Assembly: GCA_002435785.1 (NCBI GenBank)
Contig: DIUC01000025.1
Location: forward strand, 1-40,446
Reading direction: 5' to 3'
Length of the DNA: 40,446 nt
Source of the DNA: Saprospiraceae bacterium UBA6168
Lineage (GTDB): Bacteria; Bacteroidota; Bacteroidia; Chitinophagales; Saprospiraceae
Shown here: positions 23,646 through 32,084 of the stretch, piece after piece
How the letters are laid out: each line of letters begins with the position of its first letter
How positions within the stretch are numbered: the first letter of the stretch is position 1
Position numbers and translations under genes: made by a program
Notes under the pieces: model-generated
Told to the model about the DNA's origin: nothing
The model's database searches: none
Seen by the model: only the letters and a program-made list of their open reading frames with translations

Positions 23646-26570
23646 TTAGAACCTTGCGTTCAAGCCGAACAAAAAGGTGCGGGAACGTGGGTAAAAATTA
23701 TTGTCAATGCCATTGTCAATCTCTGGGTCAACCCCCTTGTAGTCGGTGATTAGCAATGGGTTTTGGACGGTAACGAACAATTTGAGGAAGTCCATTTTCG
23801 CCATCATGCTGCTGAAATTGTAGCCCAGCGTAACGTGGTCGAGTCGGAAGAAAGACGCCTCCTGGACGAAATAATCGCTCAGGTATTGCGGGTTGTTGAA
23901 GTCGAGGTAGTTGGCGATGGTATTCACGTTGCCAAGGTAGCCAGTCGGATGATACAGGTTGGCGTAGCTCGTACCGGACTGAACGTTGTTGTAAACATAG
24001 TTGCCAACGTTGGCACGGCCAGCAAACGAAAAGTCGAAATTGCCAACGTTTAATGTGGAAGTTAGCCCGAAAAAGTAATCTGGCGCAGCCTTTTCGTACC
24101 GGTAAAGGTCATCGGCATTGATGTTGCCATCGCCGTTGCGGTCCACGTAGAGTCCTTCGATGGGCACACCTGCCTCGTCATACACTTGCTCATAAACATA
24201 GAACGAATTGGCTGCGAAGCCTACGCTGTGAATCTGGGCCGTGTTGCCAACGCCACCAGAGATGCCGCCCGTCAAAACGCCATTGTACCTTGGGTCGTCG
24301 GAAGCGGTGAGCTTTGTGATTTTGTTTTGGTTGCGGGTCACGTTGAAGCCGAAGTCCCAGTTAATTTTCTCAGAACGCACGGGGTTCAAGTTGAGCGAGA
24401 ACTCGACACCCTTGTTTTCCAAGTCGCCAATATTGGTGTTGATGAAGTTGGAAAGGTTGGAGCCAGCAGGTACCGGGATGAAGTTGAGGAGGTCTTTGGT
24501 TTCCCGTTTGTACAACTCCAACGAGCCGGAGATGCGCTCGTCCATAAAGCCGAAGTCAATACCAGCATTGTAGGTGGTCGTTTCTTCCCACTTGATTTTG
24601 CTGTCGTAGCCGCCTGGGCGGAGCGTTTGTACAAAGGTGTTTCCGAATTGGTAGCCCGCATTTTCAAAGCTGGCCAAGTAGCGGGGCAGGTGTACGTAGT
24701 AGTCTCCAATATTCTGTTGGCCCGTTATACCCCAACCGAGGCGGACTTTGAGGGAGGAAAGTGAACCTTTGCCATCACCATCTACCAACTTATAGGCAAC
24801 AGCTGCTGCTGGGTACAAGCCCCAACGGGAGTCTTTCGAGAACCTTGAAGTGCCATCACGACGAAACGTTCCTGTCAACAACAAATTATCAAATATGGAA
24901 AGGTTGATACGGCCGAACAGTGATAGTAGGAAAAGCTCGCCAGAGTTGTCGCCCTCAGCTACTTCTGTTCCGGGGATATTGGAATTGAAAAAGTCGTCTT
25001 CGAAGCTGAATCGTTGCCAAGAATAGCCGCCCATCACATCCAATTTGGTTTGGCCAATTTCCTGGACGTAGTTCAAATAAAAATCAAGCAGGCTGTTCTC
25101 TTTAGTTTGACTGTAGGTGTTTTTGATACCCGTGTCGAAAAAGGCGAAAGAAGCATTAGCTGGCACATTAATAGTGCCTTCGCCATTCGACCTGTCATAA
25201 GCGAGGTTGAGGTTGGCCCGGAGGTTGGGAATGAAACCGAAACGGTAGTCGAAAGAGGAACTGACGACAAAGCGTTTGACCGTGGATTCATCATTGCGCA
25301 GCAACAACTGTGCAACCGGGTTGGCTGGCGAAAGCGTGTTGGGTTCGCCATTGGGCTGCACCCAGGTGAAATACCCGCCGTAAGGGCTGTTCTCATCCCG
25401 AACTGGTTTGGTCGGGTCAAAGAACGATGCGCCACCGATAGCGCCTCGGTTGCCAAAACGGTTGTCAGTCTTCATCCCCTTCAGGCCAAAGTTGACTTGA
25501 AGGCGGTTGTCGAGCAACTTAGGGGTGAGGTTGATGGAACCCGTCCAACGGTCGTATTCGTCTGTACGAAGCACACCTTTTTTATTGGTATAACCTACCG
25601 AAGCACGGTAAGGCACTGCACCGATGCCACCAGTGAAGTTCAGGTTGTGGTCATGCCCGACGCCTGTTTCATAAATCTGGTCGTTCCAGTTGGTGTTCCC
25701 ACCATCGGTCAAGAGGTCGTGCGCTGGGTGGCCTTCTGGGAAATAGTCATGAATCAGCTCTTGGAACTCCTCGGCACCCAATACTTCCGGTGTGTTCAGG
25801 GTGTTGCTGAACGAAACGTTGCCGTTGTACTCCACTTTCAGCTTTTGGCCGTGCTTGCCTTTTTTGGTGGTGATAAGGATGACGCCGTTGGAGGCCCGGC
25901 TGCCATAGATAGCCGTTGCGGAAGCGTCTTTCAGTACCGTAAAGGTTTCAATGTCGTTCGGGTTCACGAAGTCGAAGATATTCCTTGCACCAGATATGCC
26001 TCCGTTATCGAGCGGGATGCCATCAATGACGATGAGCGGGTCGTTGGAGGCACTGAGCGAGGAGCCGCCCCGGATACGGATTTGGGCACCGCCGCCGGGG
26101 TCTGAGCTGGGGGTAATCTGCACTCCGGCCACTTTGCCAGCCAGCAATTCCTGCGGTGCCGTGATGGCGCCCCGGTTGAAAACATCGGAATTTACTTGCG
26201 TGACCGAACCAGTCGCATCTTCCTTTTTCACTTCACCATAGCCAATGACCACGATTTCGCCCAAAAGGGTGCCCGGCACCATCTTAACATCAATGGTGTT
26301 GGAAGCGCCAAGCGTGATTTCCACTGTTTCGTAACCTGTGTAGCTGAACCGTAGGGTACTCGCCGTTGCCGGGACTTCCAAACTGTAGGTGCCATCAATA
26401 TCGGAGACGGTTCCCGTTGAGGACCCAACCACCAAAATACTTGCACCAATGAGTGTTTCACCTGTGCTGCCATCGCTCACCGTGCCGGAAATAGTCCGTT
26501 GACTAAATGCCAGCGCAGGCAACAAGGCCAGCCCAAGTAGCAGAAAACTGTTGTAAATAGAAAGTTTCAT
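23646..26570 (-). CDS. susC: SusC/RagA-family TonB-dependent outer-membrane receptor
   Basis: 974-residue TonB-linked outer-membrane transporter. It has a signal peptide (residues 1-23, ending AFSQ), a carboxypeptidase-regulatory-like domain (about 25-100, TISGTVSDGSTGETLIGASI), a TonB-box-like EIVVIGYG, a plug with LLAGKVAGVQI, IRIRGGSSLSASNDPLIVIDGIPL and SATAIYGSRASNGVILITTKKG (about 110-240), and then a beta barrel ending FLFGLNARF. The family signature of SusC proteins is complete. It is the first gene of the susC-susD-susE operon, which by its SusE modules is most likely for starch or another alpha-glucan. No amylase lies in this window. Confidence 0.97.
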   Translation of the reverse strand: MKLSIYNSFLLLGLALLPALAFSQRTISGTVSDGSTGETLIGASILVVGSSTGTVSDIDGTYSLEVPATASTLRFSYTGYETVEITLGASNTIDVKMVPGTLLGEIVVIGYGEVKKEDATGSVTQVNSDVFNRGAITAPQELLAGKVAGVQITPSSDPGGGAQIRIRGGSSLSASNDPLIVIDGIPLDNGGISGARNIFDFVNPNDIETFTVLKDASATAIYGSRASNGVILITTKKGKHGQKLKVEYNGNVSFSNTLNTPEVLGAEEFQELIHDYFPEGHPAHDLLTDGGNTNWNDQIYETGVGHDHNLNFTGGIGAVPYRASVGYTNKKGVLRTDEYDRWTGSINLTPKLLDNRLQVNFGLKGMKTDNRFGNRGAIGGASFFDPTKPVRDENSPYGGYFTWVQPNGEPNTLSPANPVAQLLLRNDESTVKRFVVSSSFDYRFGFIPNLRANLNLAYDRSNGEGTINVPANASFAFFDTGIKNTYSQTKENSLLDFYLNYVQEIGQTKLDVMGGYSWQRFSFEDDFFNSNIPGTEVAEGDNSGELFLLSLFGRINLSIFDNLLLTGTFRRDGTSRFSKDSRWGLYPAAAVAYKLVDGDGKGSLSSLKVRLGWGITGQQNIGDYYVHLPRYLASFENAGYQFGNTFVQTLRPGGYDSKIKWEETTTYNAGIDFGFMDERISGSLELYKRETKDLLNFIPVPAGSNLSNFINTNIGDLENKGVEFSLNLNPVRSEKINWDFGFNVTRNQNKITKLTASDDPRYNGVLTGGISGGVGNTAQIHSVGFAANSFYVYEQVYDEAGVPIEGLYVDRNGDGNINADDLYRYEKAAPDYFFGLTSTLNVGNFDFSFAGRANVGNYVYNNVQSGTSYANLYHPTGYLGNVNTIANYLDFNNPQYLSDYFVQEASFFRLDHVTLGYNFSSMMAKMDFLKLFVTVQNPLLITDYKGVDPEIDNGIDNNFYPRSRTFLFGLNARF

Positions 26571-26935
26571 ACAATCTTTTAGTTAGAAATGAGTAAATGA
26601 GTTCTTTAAAAAAAGGTTTTGTGTGGGCAAAAACAGTTATTTACCCAAGAAAACTTGGCAAATATCAATATTCCTGAACAAAAGCGACTATGAAAAAAAT
26701 CAGCCTTTAAATTGTTTAAATTTACCAAAGGGAAACGCCAGTATTTGTACAATCGCTGCCGAAATCAACTGCCATAAGTCTGGAAAAAAATGAGGATACA
26801 TGGTGCCTGATTATTGTGGCATGGTAGAAATATTTAGGAGGTAGCAATCCTCCATTTGCGCTTGTCCCTTCGTGCGGCGCACAAAAGGGTACACCTATAC
26901 CATTTCGGGTTTATTTTCGCATTACCTTCGCCAGC
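26571..26935. other. Divergent intergenic region between susC and glycosyltransferase
   Basis: 365 bp that must contain the susC promoter and probably that of the + strand gene. No perfect TAnnTTTG box is seen for susC. A palindrome CCAAG-aaaa-CTTGG at 26645-26658 is a candidate operator or mRNA hairpin about 75 bp from the susC start. TACCTTCG at 26923-26930 is a poor -7 match just before the glycosyltransferase. Confidence 0.5.
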
Positions 26936-27715
26936 ATGATAGCACGACCGCCACTTCTCAGCATCATCACTGTTGTTTTCAATGGAGCCTACTATATAAA
27001 AGGTACGGCCCAAAGTGTGCTTGCGCAAACCTACCCGCATATCGAGTACATCGTGGTGGACGGTGGCTCCAGCGACCATACGCTCACCGCCATCAAGAAT
27101 GCAGAGGCAGCCAACGAAAAGCTGCTGAACGCCAAGATTTTCAGGTGGGTCAGCGAGCAGGACAACGGCCTATACGATGCCATGAACAAGGGCCTGCGCA
27201 TGGCCACCGGGGATTTTGTGTGGTTCCTCAATGCTGGGGACGAACTGCCAACGGCAACCACTGTGGAGAAAATAATGCTCCAATACTCCCCACAAACGGA
27301 TGTTTTTTTTGGGGAAACGATGCTGGTGACCTTTACCCGCCACCCGCTCGGCACCCGTTCGGCCTTGACGACGCAAAAGCTGCCAAAAACGCTTACTTGG
27401 GAAAGCCTTCGGATGGGCATGGTCGTTTGCCACCAGGCGTTCATTGCCCGGAGGGCCATCGCCCCGAATTTCATCGCTGACAATTTGGCCGCCGACATTG
27501 ATTGGGTCATTGAGGTGTTGAAAAAGAGCAGACAGACCATCAATACGGAGCTGGTGCTGGCCAACTATCTTGTGGGCGGCATCTCAAAGCAGCGTCACCG
27601 CCAGTCGCTAAGGGACCGGTACGAGGTGCTGAAAAAGCACTATGGCTTATGGCCCAACTTGTGGTCGCATCTTGGAATCGTTTGGCGGGCAATTTTTTCC
27701 AACATCCAGTATTGA
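26936..27715 (+). CDS. Glycosyltransferase family 2 protein
   Basis: 259-residue GT-A fold enzyme that uses a nucleotide-activated sugar. The N-terminal nucleotide-binding strand is LLSIITVVFNGAYYIKGTAQSVLAQTYPHIEYIVVDGGSSDHT (residues 5-48) with the expected VVDGGSSD acidic pair. SEQDNGLYDAMNKG and ATGDFVWFLNAGDE (about 75-105) provide the DxD-like metal site. No transmembrane segment is seen. It is divergent from susC and is a lone gene; the product could be a cell-surface polysaccharide or protein glycan. It ends one base before the convergent lipoprotein gene. Confidence 0.9.
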   Translation: MIARPPLLSIITVVFNGAYYIKGTAQSVLAQTYPHIEYIVVDGGSSDHTLTAIKNAEAANEKLLNAKIFRWVSEQDNGLYDAMNKGLRMATGDFVWFLNAGDELPTATTVEKIMLQYSPQTDVFFGETMLVTFTRHPLGTRSALTTQKLPKTLTWESLRMGMVVCHQAFIARRAIAPNFIADNLAADIDWVIEVLKKSRQTINTELVLANYLVGGISKQRHRQSLRDRYEVLKKHYGLWPNLWSHLGIVWRAIFSNIQY

Positions 27716-27716
27716 A

Positions 27717-28202
27717 TCAGTCCTTTAGCTGGTTCACAATGCCCATCAAGTCCAGTTCTTGCCAACTGCGGTAGATTTTTCCGTCCCGCATTTCATACAT
27801 AACAAGACCGGTAGAAGTAAACTTTTTCCCTGTAGCTGGTATTCCGAAGGCATCACCTTTGTGCGTAGCTTGGACTTCGTAACGAACCGCCGCATGTGTT
27901 TCATCCGCAAAAAGATGCGTGATGGTGAAATGGGCATCCGGAAAGGCTTCCTCGTAAAACTTTACCAATTCGTACATGCCCGCAAGCCCCTCCGATTCAG
28001 GTTGGATGGGGTTTCCGTCGGTCCATTCTGGATGAAAAACCCTGGGGATGAGCGCTGCGTTCTGTCGTTTGTTCCACCCCTCTTCATACCAAAGCCGAAT
28101 GGTTTCTTTGTTGGTATCGGCACTTCGAATCAATTTGGCAGGCATGCATTGTGTGAATAGGAAAATGCTCGCTGCTAACAAAAGGTAGAGAAGATTTTTC
28201 AT
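27717..28202 (-). CDS. SnoaL/ester-cyclase-like (NTF2 fold) lipoprotein
   Basis: 161 residues. The signal peptide ends in FLFTQC, a lipobox (Cys18), so it is a probable periplasmic or outer-membrane lipoprotein. The mature part has the NTF2-like SnoaL/ester cyclase pattern: IRLWYEEGWNKRQ, VFHPEWTDGN, YELVKFYEEAFPDAHFTITHLFADETHAAVRYEVQATHKG and MYEMRDGKIYRSWQELDLMGIV. The family includes polyketide cyclases but most bacterial members are uncharacterised. ATG 28202 is chosen because the signal peptide starts there. It converges with the glycosyltransferase, stop to stop. Confidence 0.82.
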   Translation of the reverse strand: MKNLLYLLLAASIFLFTQCMPAKLIRSADTNKETIRLWYEEGWNKRQNAALIPRVFHPEWTDGNPIQPESEGLAGMYELVKFYEEAFPDAHFTITHLFADETHAAVRYEVQATHKGDAFGIPATGKKFTSTGLVMYEMRDGKIYRSWQELDLMGIVNQLKD

Positions 28203-28350
28203 AGTCCAGGTTTTGAGTGAATGGAAAGATTGACACGCCAATTTAGCTATTCTGGGGTGATAGCAATAACTTCGTGGCTTGAATTTTCAGAAAGCGACCA
28301 ATTAAAAGGAAAGCAGAATTTTACACAACAATTTGAGTTTTTAAGCGTAC

Positions 28351-28378
28351 ATTCTGTTGCCCCAACTGGGCAAAGAAT
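28351..28378 (+). other. Leader hairpin before BatA gene
   Basis: ATTCT-g-TTGCCC / GGGCAA-AGAAT forms an 11-bp stem with one bulge and ends about 12 bp before the ATG, where it could modulate translation. Confidence 0.35.
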
Positions 28379-28390
28379 CAAACATCCGAC

Positions 28391-30442
28391 ATGCAATTTT
28401 TATATCCAGGTTTTCTCTTCGCATTGGCCGCCTTGGCCATTCCCATCATCATCCACCTGTTTTATTTCCGGCGGTTCAAAAAGGTCTATTTCACCAATGT
28501 CCGATTCTTAAAGGAGGTAAAGGACGAGACCAGTTCCCGCCGCAAGCTGCGCAACCTGCTCGTGCTGTTGGCCCGCTGCCTTGCAGTGGCAATGTTGGTC
28601 TTTGCGTTTGCGCAGCCGTTTATCCCGCAGGATGTGGAGGTGAAACAAGGAGAAAACGCCGTTAGCATTTTCGTGGACAACTCGTTCAGCATGAGCGCAT
28701 TAAGCGAGGATGCGCCATTGATGGAGAAGGCAAAAAAGCGGGCAAAGGAAATTATTGCCGCCTATGCCGTGGAGGACAGGTTTCAGGTACTGACCAACGA
28801 TTTTGAGGGCAAGCACCAACGATTGGTGAGCAAGGAGGAAGCCATCGGGTTGGTGGAGGAAATCAAAGTTTCGCCAGCGGTGCGGACGATTTCGCAGGTG
28901 CTTTCGAGGCAAAAACAAGCACTTGGAAGCGGCAAGGGCATCAACAAGGTAAGTTACGTCATCTCCGACTTTCAAAAGAACATTGCGGACCTCGAAAATT
29001 TCAAGGACACACTTTTATCTGTCAACCTCGTGCCGCTGCAAGCGGTGCAAGAGAAAAACGTGAGTATTGACAGTGCTTGGTTCGAGGCCCCTGTACAGAT
29101 GCTCAGTCAGCCAAATTCATTGGTGGTTAAGGTGAAAAACTGGAGCACGGAGCCTGCCGAAAACGTGCGCCTCACCGTGAAATACGATGGGGAAACCAAA
29201 CCAGTTGGCGAGATGAGCATTCCCGGCAGTTCCACGGTTTTGGATACGATTGTGGTCAATATCCGAACGCCGGGCTGGCACGAGGCCGAGTTGTTGCTGA
29301 CCGATTTCCCCGTGCAGTTCGACGACCACTACTATTTCACCTACAATGTGGCAGAGGTCATCAACATATTAGTCATCAATGAATTGACACCAAGCCCCTA
29401 CTTGGAGGCAGCCTTCAAGGGCATCAGCTATTTCAAAGTGACCGACCAGCCAGCCAGCCAAATCACTTACTCCAAGTTTCCGGAGTACCAGTTGATTGTG
29501 GTCAATGGCGTAAACAGCCTTTCAAGCGGGCTATCACAGGAACTAAGGCAATACGTGACCAATGGCGGCAACGTGCTCGTTTTCCCTTCGGTTGCTTCCA
29601 ATACTGGCAGCTACAATTCCTTTTTGGCATCCATCCCCGCCAACGAACTGCAAGCCTTCGAGCAGCAGGAACGAAATGTTGCTGACGTCAACACCGAAGA
29701 GTTTGTGTTCAAGGACGTGTACGAAAACCGCTCGGCCAACCTGAAACTGCCTGTGACCAAGGGCAATTACAAACTAAGCACAATGGCCAGCCGGGGAGAA
29801 GAAAAACTGTTGACTTACCGGGATGGGAGCACCTTTCTCGGCAAGTTCAAAAGCGGCCAAGGCATCCTCTACCTGTGCGCAGCTCCGTTGAACACGGACT
29901 ACAACAACTTGGCCAACAGCGGGGAAATCTTCATCCCGATGCTTTATAAAATGGCCATTTCGAGTGCCAGAAAACGCCCCATTGCCTATACCATCGGGCG
30001 GGACGAGACCATCGAATCGGACAACATCGTAAAAGGGGGCGAAAGCGTCTATAAGCTGAAAGGTGGACGGAAAGAGGGCGGGCAAGTTTCCGAGGAGTTT
30101 ATCCCACAGCAGCGCATTGTGGCGTCCAAGGTTTTTATCGGTCTGCAAAACCAGATTTTTGAGGCTGGTTTTTATGATTTGTTTTTAACCCCCGACTCCA
30201 CGCTCGCAAAATTTGCCTTCAATTACGACCGCAGGGAGTCAGATTTAAGCTACCTATCCGAATCTGCCCTCAAGGACAAAGCGGGGAAAAACGTAAGCGT
30301 TTTGACCAATAGCGCCTCTGCGAGCTTAGAGGAGGTGGTCAGCGACCGCAGCAAGGGCGTGGTGCTGTGGAAGTGGTGCATCATCATTGCATTGCTGGCC
30401 TTGGCCATTGAGGTGTTGCTGTTACGGTTCTGGAAGGTCTAA
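28391..30442 (+). CDS. BatA/von Willebrand factor A domain membrane protein
   Basis: 683 residues. The N-terminal BatA domain (residues 1-78) has two membrane segments (7-25 and 55-77). A VWA-like domain starts at about 90 with the MIDAS DxSxS at Asp96-Ser98-Ser100 (FVDNSFSMS) and is followed by a periplasmic beta-rich region. A C-terminal membrane helix (about 657-678, CIIIALLALAIEVLLL) closes the protein. BatA-type proteins are widespread in Bacteroidota, often beside MoxR ATPase operons for stress tolerance; those partners are absent here. ATG 28391 lies 12 bp after a leader hairpin. Confidence 0.9.
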   Translation: MQFLYPGFLFALAALAIPIIIHLFYFRRFKKVYFTNVRFLKEVKDETSSRRKLRNLLVLLARCLAVAMLVFAFAQPFIPQDVEVKQGENAVSIFVDNSFSMSALSEDAPLMEKAKKRAKEIIAAYAVEDRFQVLTNDFEGKHQRLVSKEEAIGLVEEIKVSPAVRTISQVLSRQKQALGSGKGINKVSYVISDFQKNIADLENFKDTLLSVNLVPLQAVQEKNVSIDSAWFEAPVQMLSQPNSLVVKVKNWSTEPAENVRLTVKYDGETKPVGEMSIPGSSTVLDTIVVNIRTPGWHEAELLLTDFPVQFDDHYYFTYNVAEVINILVINELTPSPYLEAAFKGISYFKVTDQPASQITYSKFPEYQLIVVNGVNSLSSGLSQELRQYVTNGGNVLVFPSVASNTGSYNSFLASIPANELQAFEQQERNVADVNTEEFVFKDVYENRSANLKLPVTKGNYKLSTMASRGEEKLLTYRDGSTFLGKFKSGQGILYLCAAPLNTDYNNLANSGEIFIPMLYKMAISSARKRPIAYTIGRDETIESDNIVKGGESVYKLKGGRKEGGQVSEEFIPQQRIVASKVFIGLQNQIFEAGFYDLFLTPDSTLAKFAFNYDRRESDLSYLSESALKDKAGKNVSVLTNSASASLEEVVSDRSKGVVLWKWCIIIALLALAIEVLLLRFWKV

Positions 30443-30778
30443 GGAGATTCACGATTTTGGATTTACCCTCTCTACCCAAAGGGGGGATTTGCGATGGGCG
30501 CAGTCCTTGGTAAGCACAATTTTAACCCGTTCCGGGAAAACTGAACGTCATGCGGAACGGCCTGCTTTTGCGATGCAATTTGTGTAACAAATCCAAATAC
30601 TACCTCGTCACTGTTTCAATCACGGTTTGAGGAAGCCCACCAATATCATTCAGCCAGTTTGCGGCCATTCAAACTCAAAGATTCGGTCTTTGAAATTTGC
30701 AAAAACACTACCTTTACTTGCACATCAAGCAACAGGTTTTTCCATTGTATTTGATGCCTATTCGAAATGCCAACCATC
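30443..30778. other. Intergenic region after BatA gene
   Basis: 336 bp without a supported gene. It contains a hairpin (CCGTTCCG 30527-30534 / CGGAACGG 30553-30560) followed by CCTGCTTTT, a weak terminator candidate, and a near-consensus -7 box TACCTTTA (30709-30716) with TTTG at 30689-30692 that may serve the next gene. Confidence 0.45.
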
Positions 30779-31840
30779 ATGAAAAACATTCTGACAAGCA
30801 TCTATTTTTCCATTTTGGGGTTGCTTTTTTTTGCGCCTACCGTCGCATTTTGCCAAACGGCACAGGAGATTATTCCAGCCGAAAGGCAAGCGTTGTTGGA
30901 CCTTTTTAAGCAGGATGAACTGACGGAGTTGACCATTACCGCCAATTTCGATTCCATCAAGGCCAATATCCGCAACAAGGAATACGAGAGCGGGAGTTTT
31001 GAGATAAAGCACAACAGGAAAAGCAGCACCAATCTCCCAGTCAAAATAAGGACCCGTGGCAAATCCAGGCGGATGATGTGCGAATTCCCGCCACTGAAGC
31101 TAAAGTTCACAAAAGCAGGCCTCGAATCAAATGGGTTGGAGCCTTACAACGAATTCAAATTGGTGACACACTGCCTAAATGACGAAACCATAGAGACGCT
31201 TATCATGCGGGAATACCTTATTTACAAGCTATTCAATGTGCTTACACCTTATAGCTTCAAAGCCAGACTTGCAAAGGTTACTTACAAAAATCGAGGTGAT
31301 TCCTTTAAAAAAACCACTCATCTCGGCATAATGATAGAGGACGCCGATTGCTTGGCGAACCGCACCCTATGCAGCACAATGGGACAGAAGGTCATACACC
31401 TTGATTCGTTACACCTTCACCAGGAAAAAATTAATTCTGTTTTCCAATACATGATTGGCAACGCCGATTGGAGTTATTTGATGGCCAGGAACACAGAATT
31501 GATACAAATGAAAAATGGGCAAATAGTGCCCGTGCCGTATGATTTTGATTACGCTGGGTTGGTGAAGGCCCCTTATGCCAGGGCAAATGCGGGCTTGGGC
31601 CAACGCACCGTGCTCGACCGAGTATTTCTCGGAAATACGGCCAGCTACGAAGATTTGGAAAGCACTTTCAGTTATTTCAAATCTAAAAAGGAAGAACTCT
31701 TCCGAACGATTATGGACTTTAATAAACTGGACATTGCAGTGCGCAAGGAAATGCGAGCGTACCTCCAAGATTTTTTCCAAGTGATAGAAGACCGCAAACG
31801 GGTAGAAGGCGAAATGCTGGCGAGGATAAAAAAAGAATGA
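30779..31840 (+). CDS. Exported CotH-like hypothetical protein
   Basis: 353 residues with a signal peptide (MKNILTSIYFSILGLLFFAP... ending FCQ). Two blocks resemble CotH (spore-coat kinase-like) proteins: VKIRTRGKSRRMMCEFPPLKLKF (about 90-112), like the Gly-Ser/Arg...K.KF loop, and MIGNADWSYLMARNTELIQMKNGQIVPVPYDFDYAG (about 225-260), like the GN.D....N.....G...PVPWDFD catalytic segment. Similarity is distant and kinase activity is not established. ATG 30779 is preferred over 30767 because the signal peptide starts there. It stands alone. Confidence 0.65.
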   Translation: MKNILTSIYFSILGLLFFAPTVAFCQTAQEIIPAERQALLDLFKQDELTELTITANFDSIKANIRNKEYESGSFEIKHNRKSSTNLPVKIRTRGKSRRMMCEFPPLKLKFTKAGLESNGLEPYNEFKLVTHCLNDETIETLIMREYLIYKLFNVLTPYSFKARLAKVTYKNRGDSFKKTTHLGIMIEDADCLANRTLCSTMGQKVIHLDSLHLHQEKINSVFQYMIGNADWSYLMARNTELIQMKNGQIVPVPYDFDYAGLVKAPYARANAGLGQRTVLDRVFLGNTASYEDLESTFSYFKSKKEELFRTIMDFNKLDIAVRKEMRAYLQDFFQVIEDRKRVEGEMLARIKKE

Positions 31841-31948
31841 ATGCACTTATTCCTCAAAGCATCAAGGAAAATCCCAGTTATTTCTCCTTTAACCTATTTA
31901 AAAGGGGATTTTCATCGAAAAAATAATGCACTGCCATGAGGGTAAACC

Positions 31949-31956
31949 CACCTTTG
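31949..31956 (+). promoter_or_regulatory. Weak -7 candidate for TonB-dependent receptor gene
   Basis: CACCTTTG differs from TAnnTTTG in one base. No clear -33 element is present, and the 5' leader would be about 128 nt. Confidence 0.3.
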
Positions 31957-32084
31957 CACCATCACCATTTTTAGGAAAAATAATTATTCACCGACTGTAA
32001 AAATGCTAACTGGCTTGACGCCAAATGGCCTGACAACCATTTGACTATCAACCATTTATCGTACTAAAATCAAATCACCCGATA

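Noticed and set aside
25014..26105. 363-codon plus-strand frame inside susC
   Set aside because: Shadow of the SusC plug and barrel region, which is unequivocal on the minus strand.
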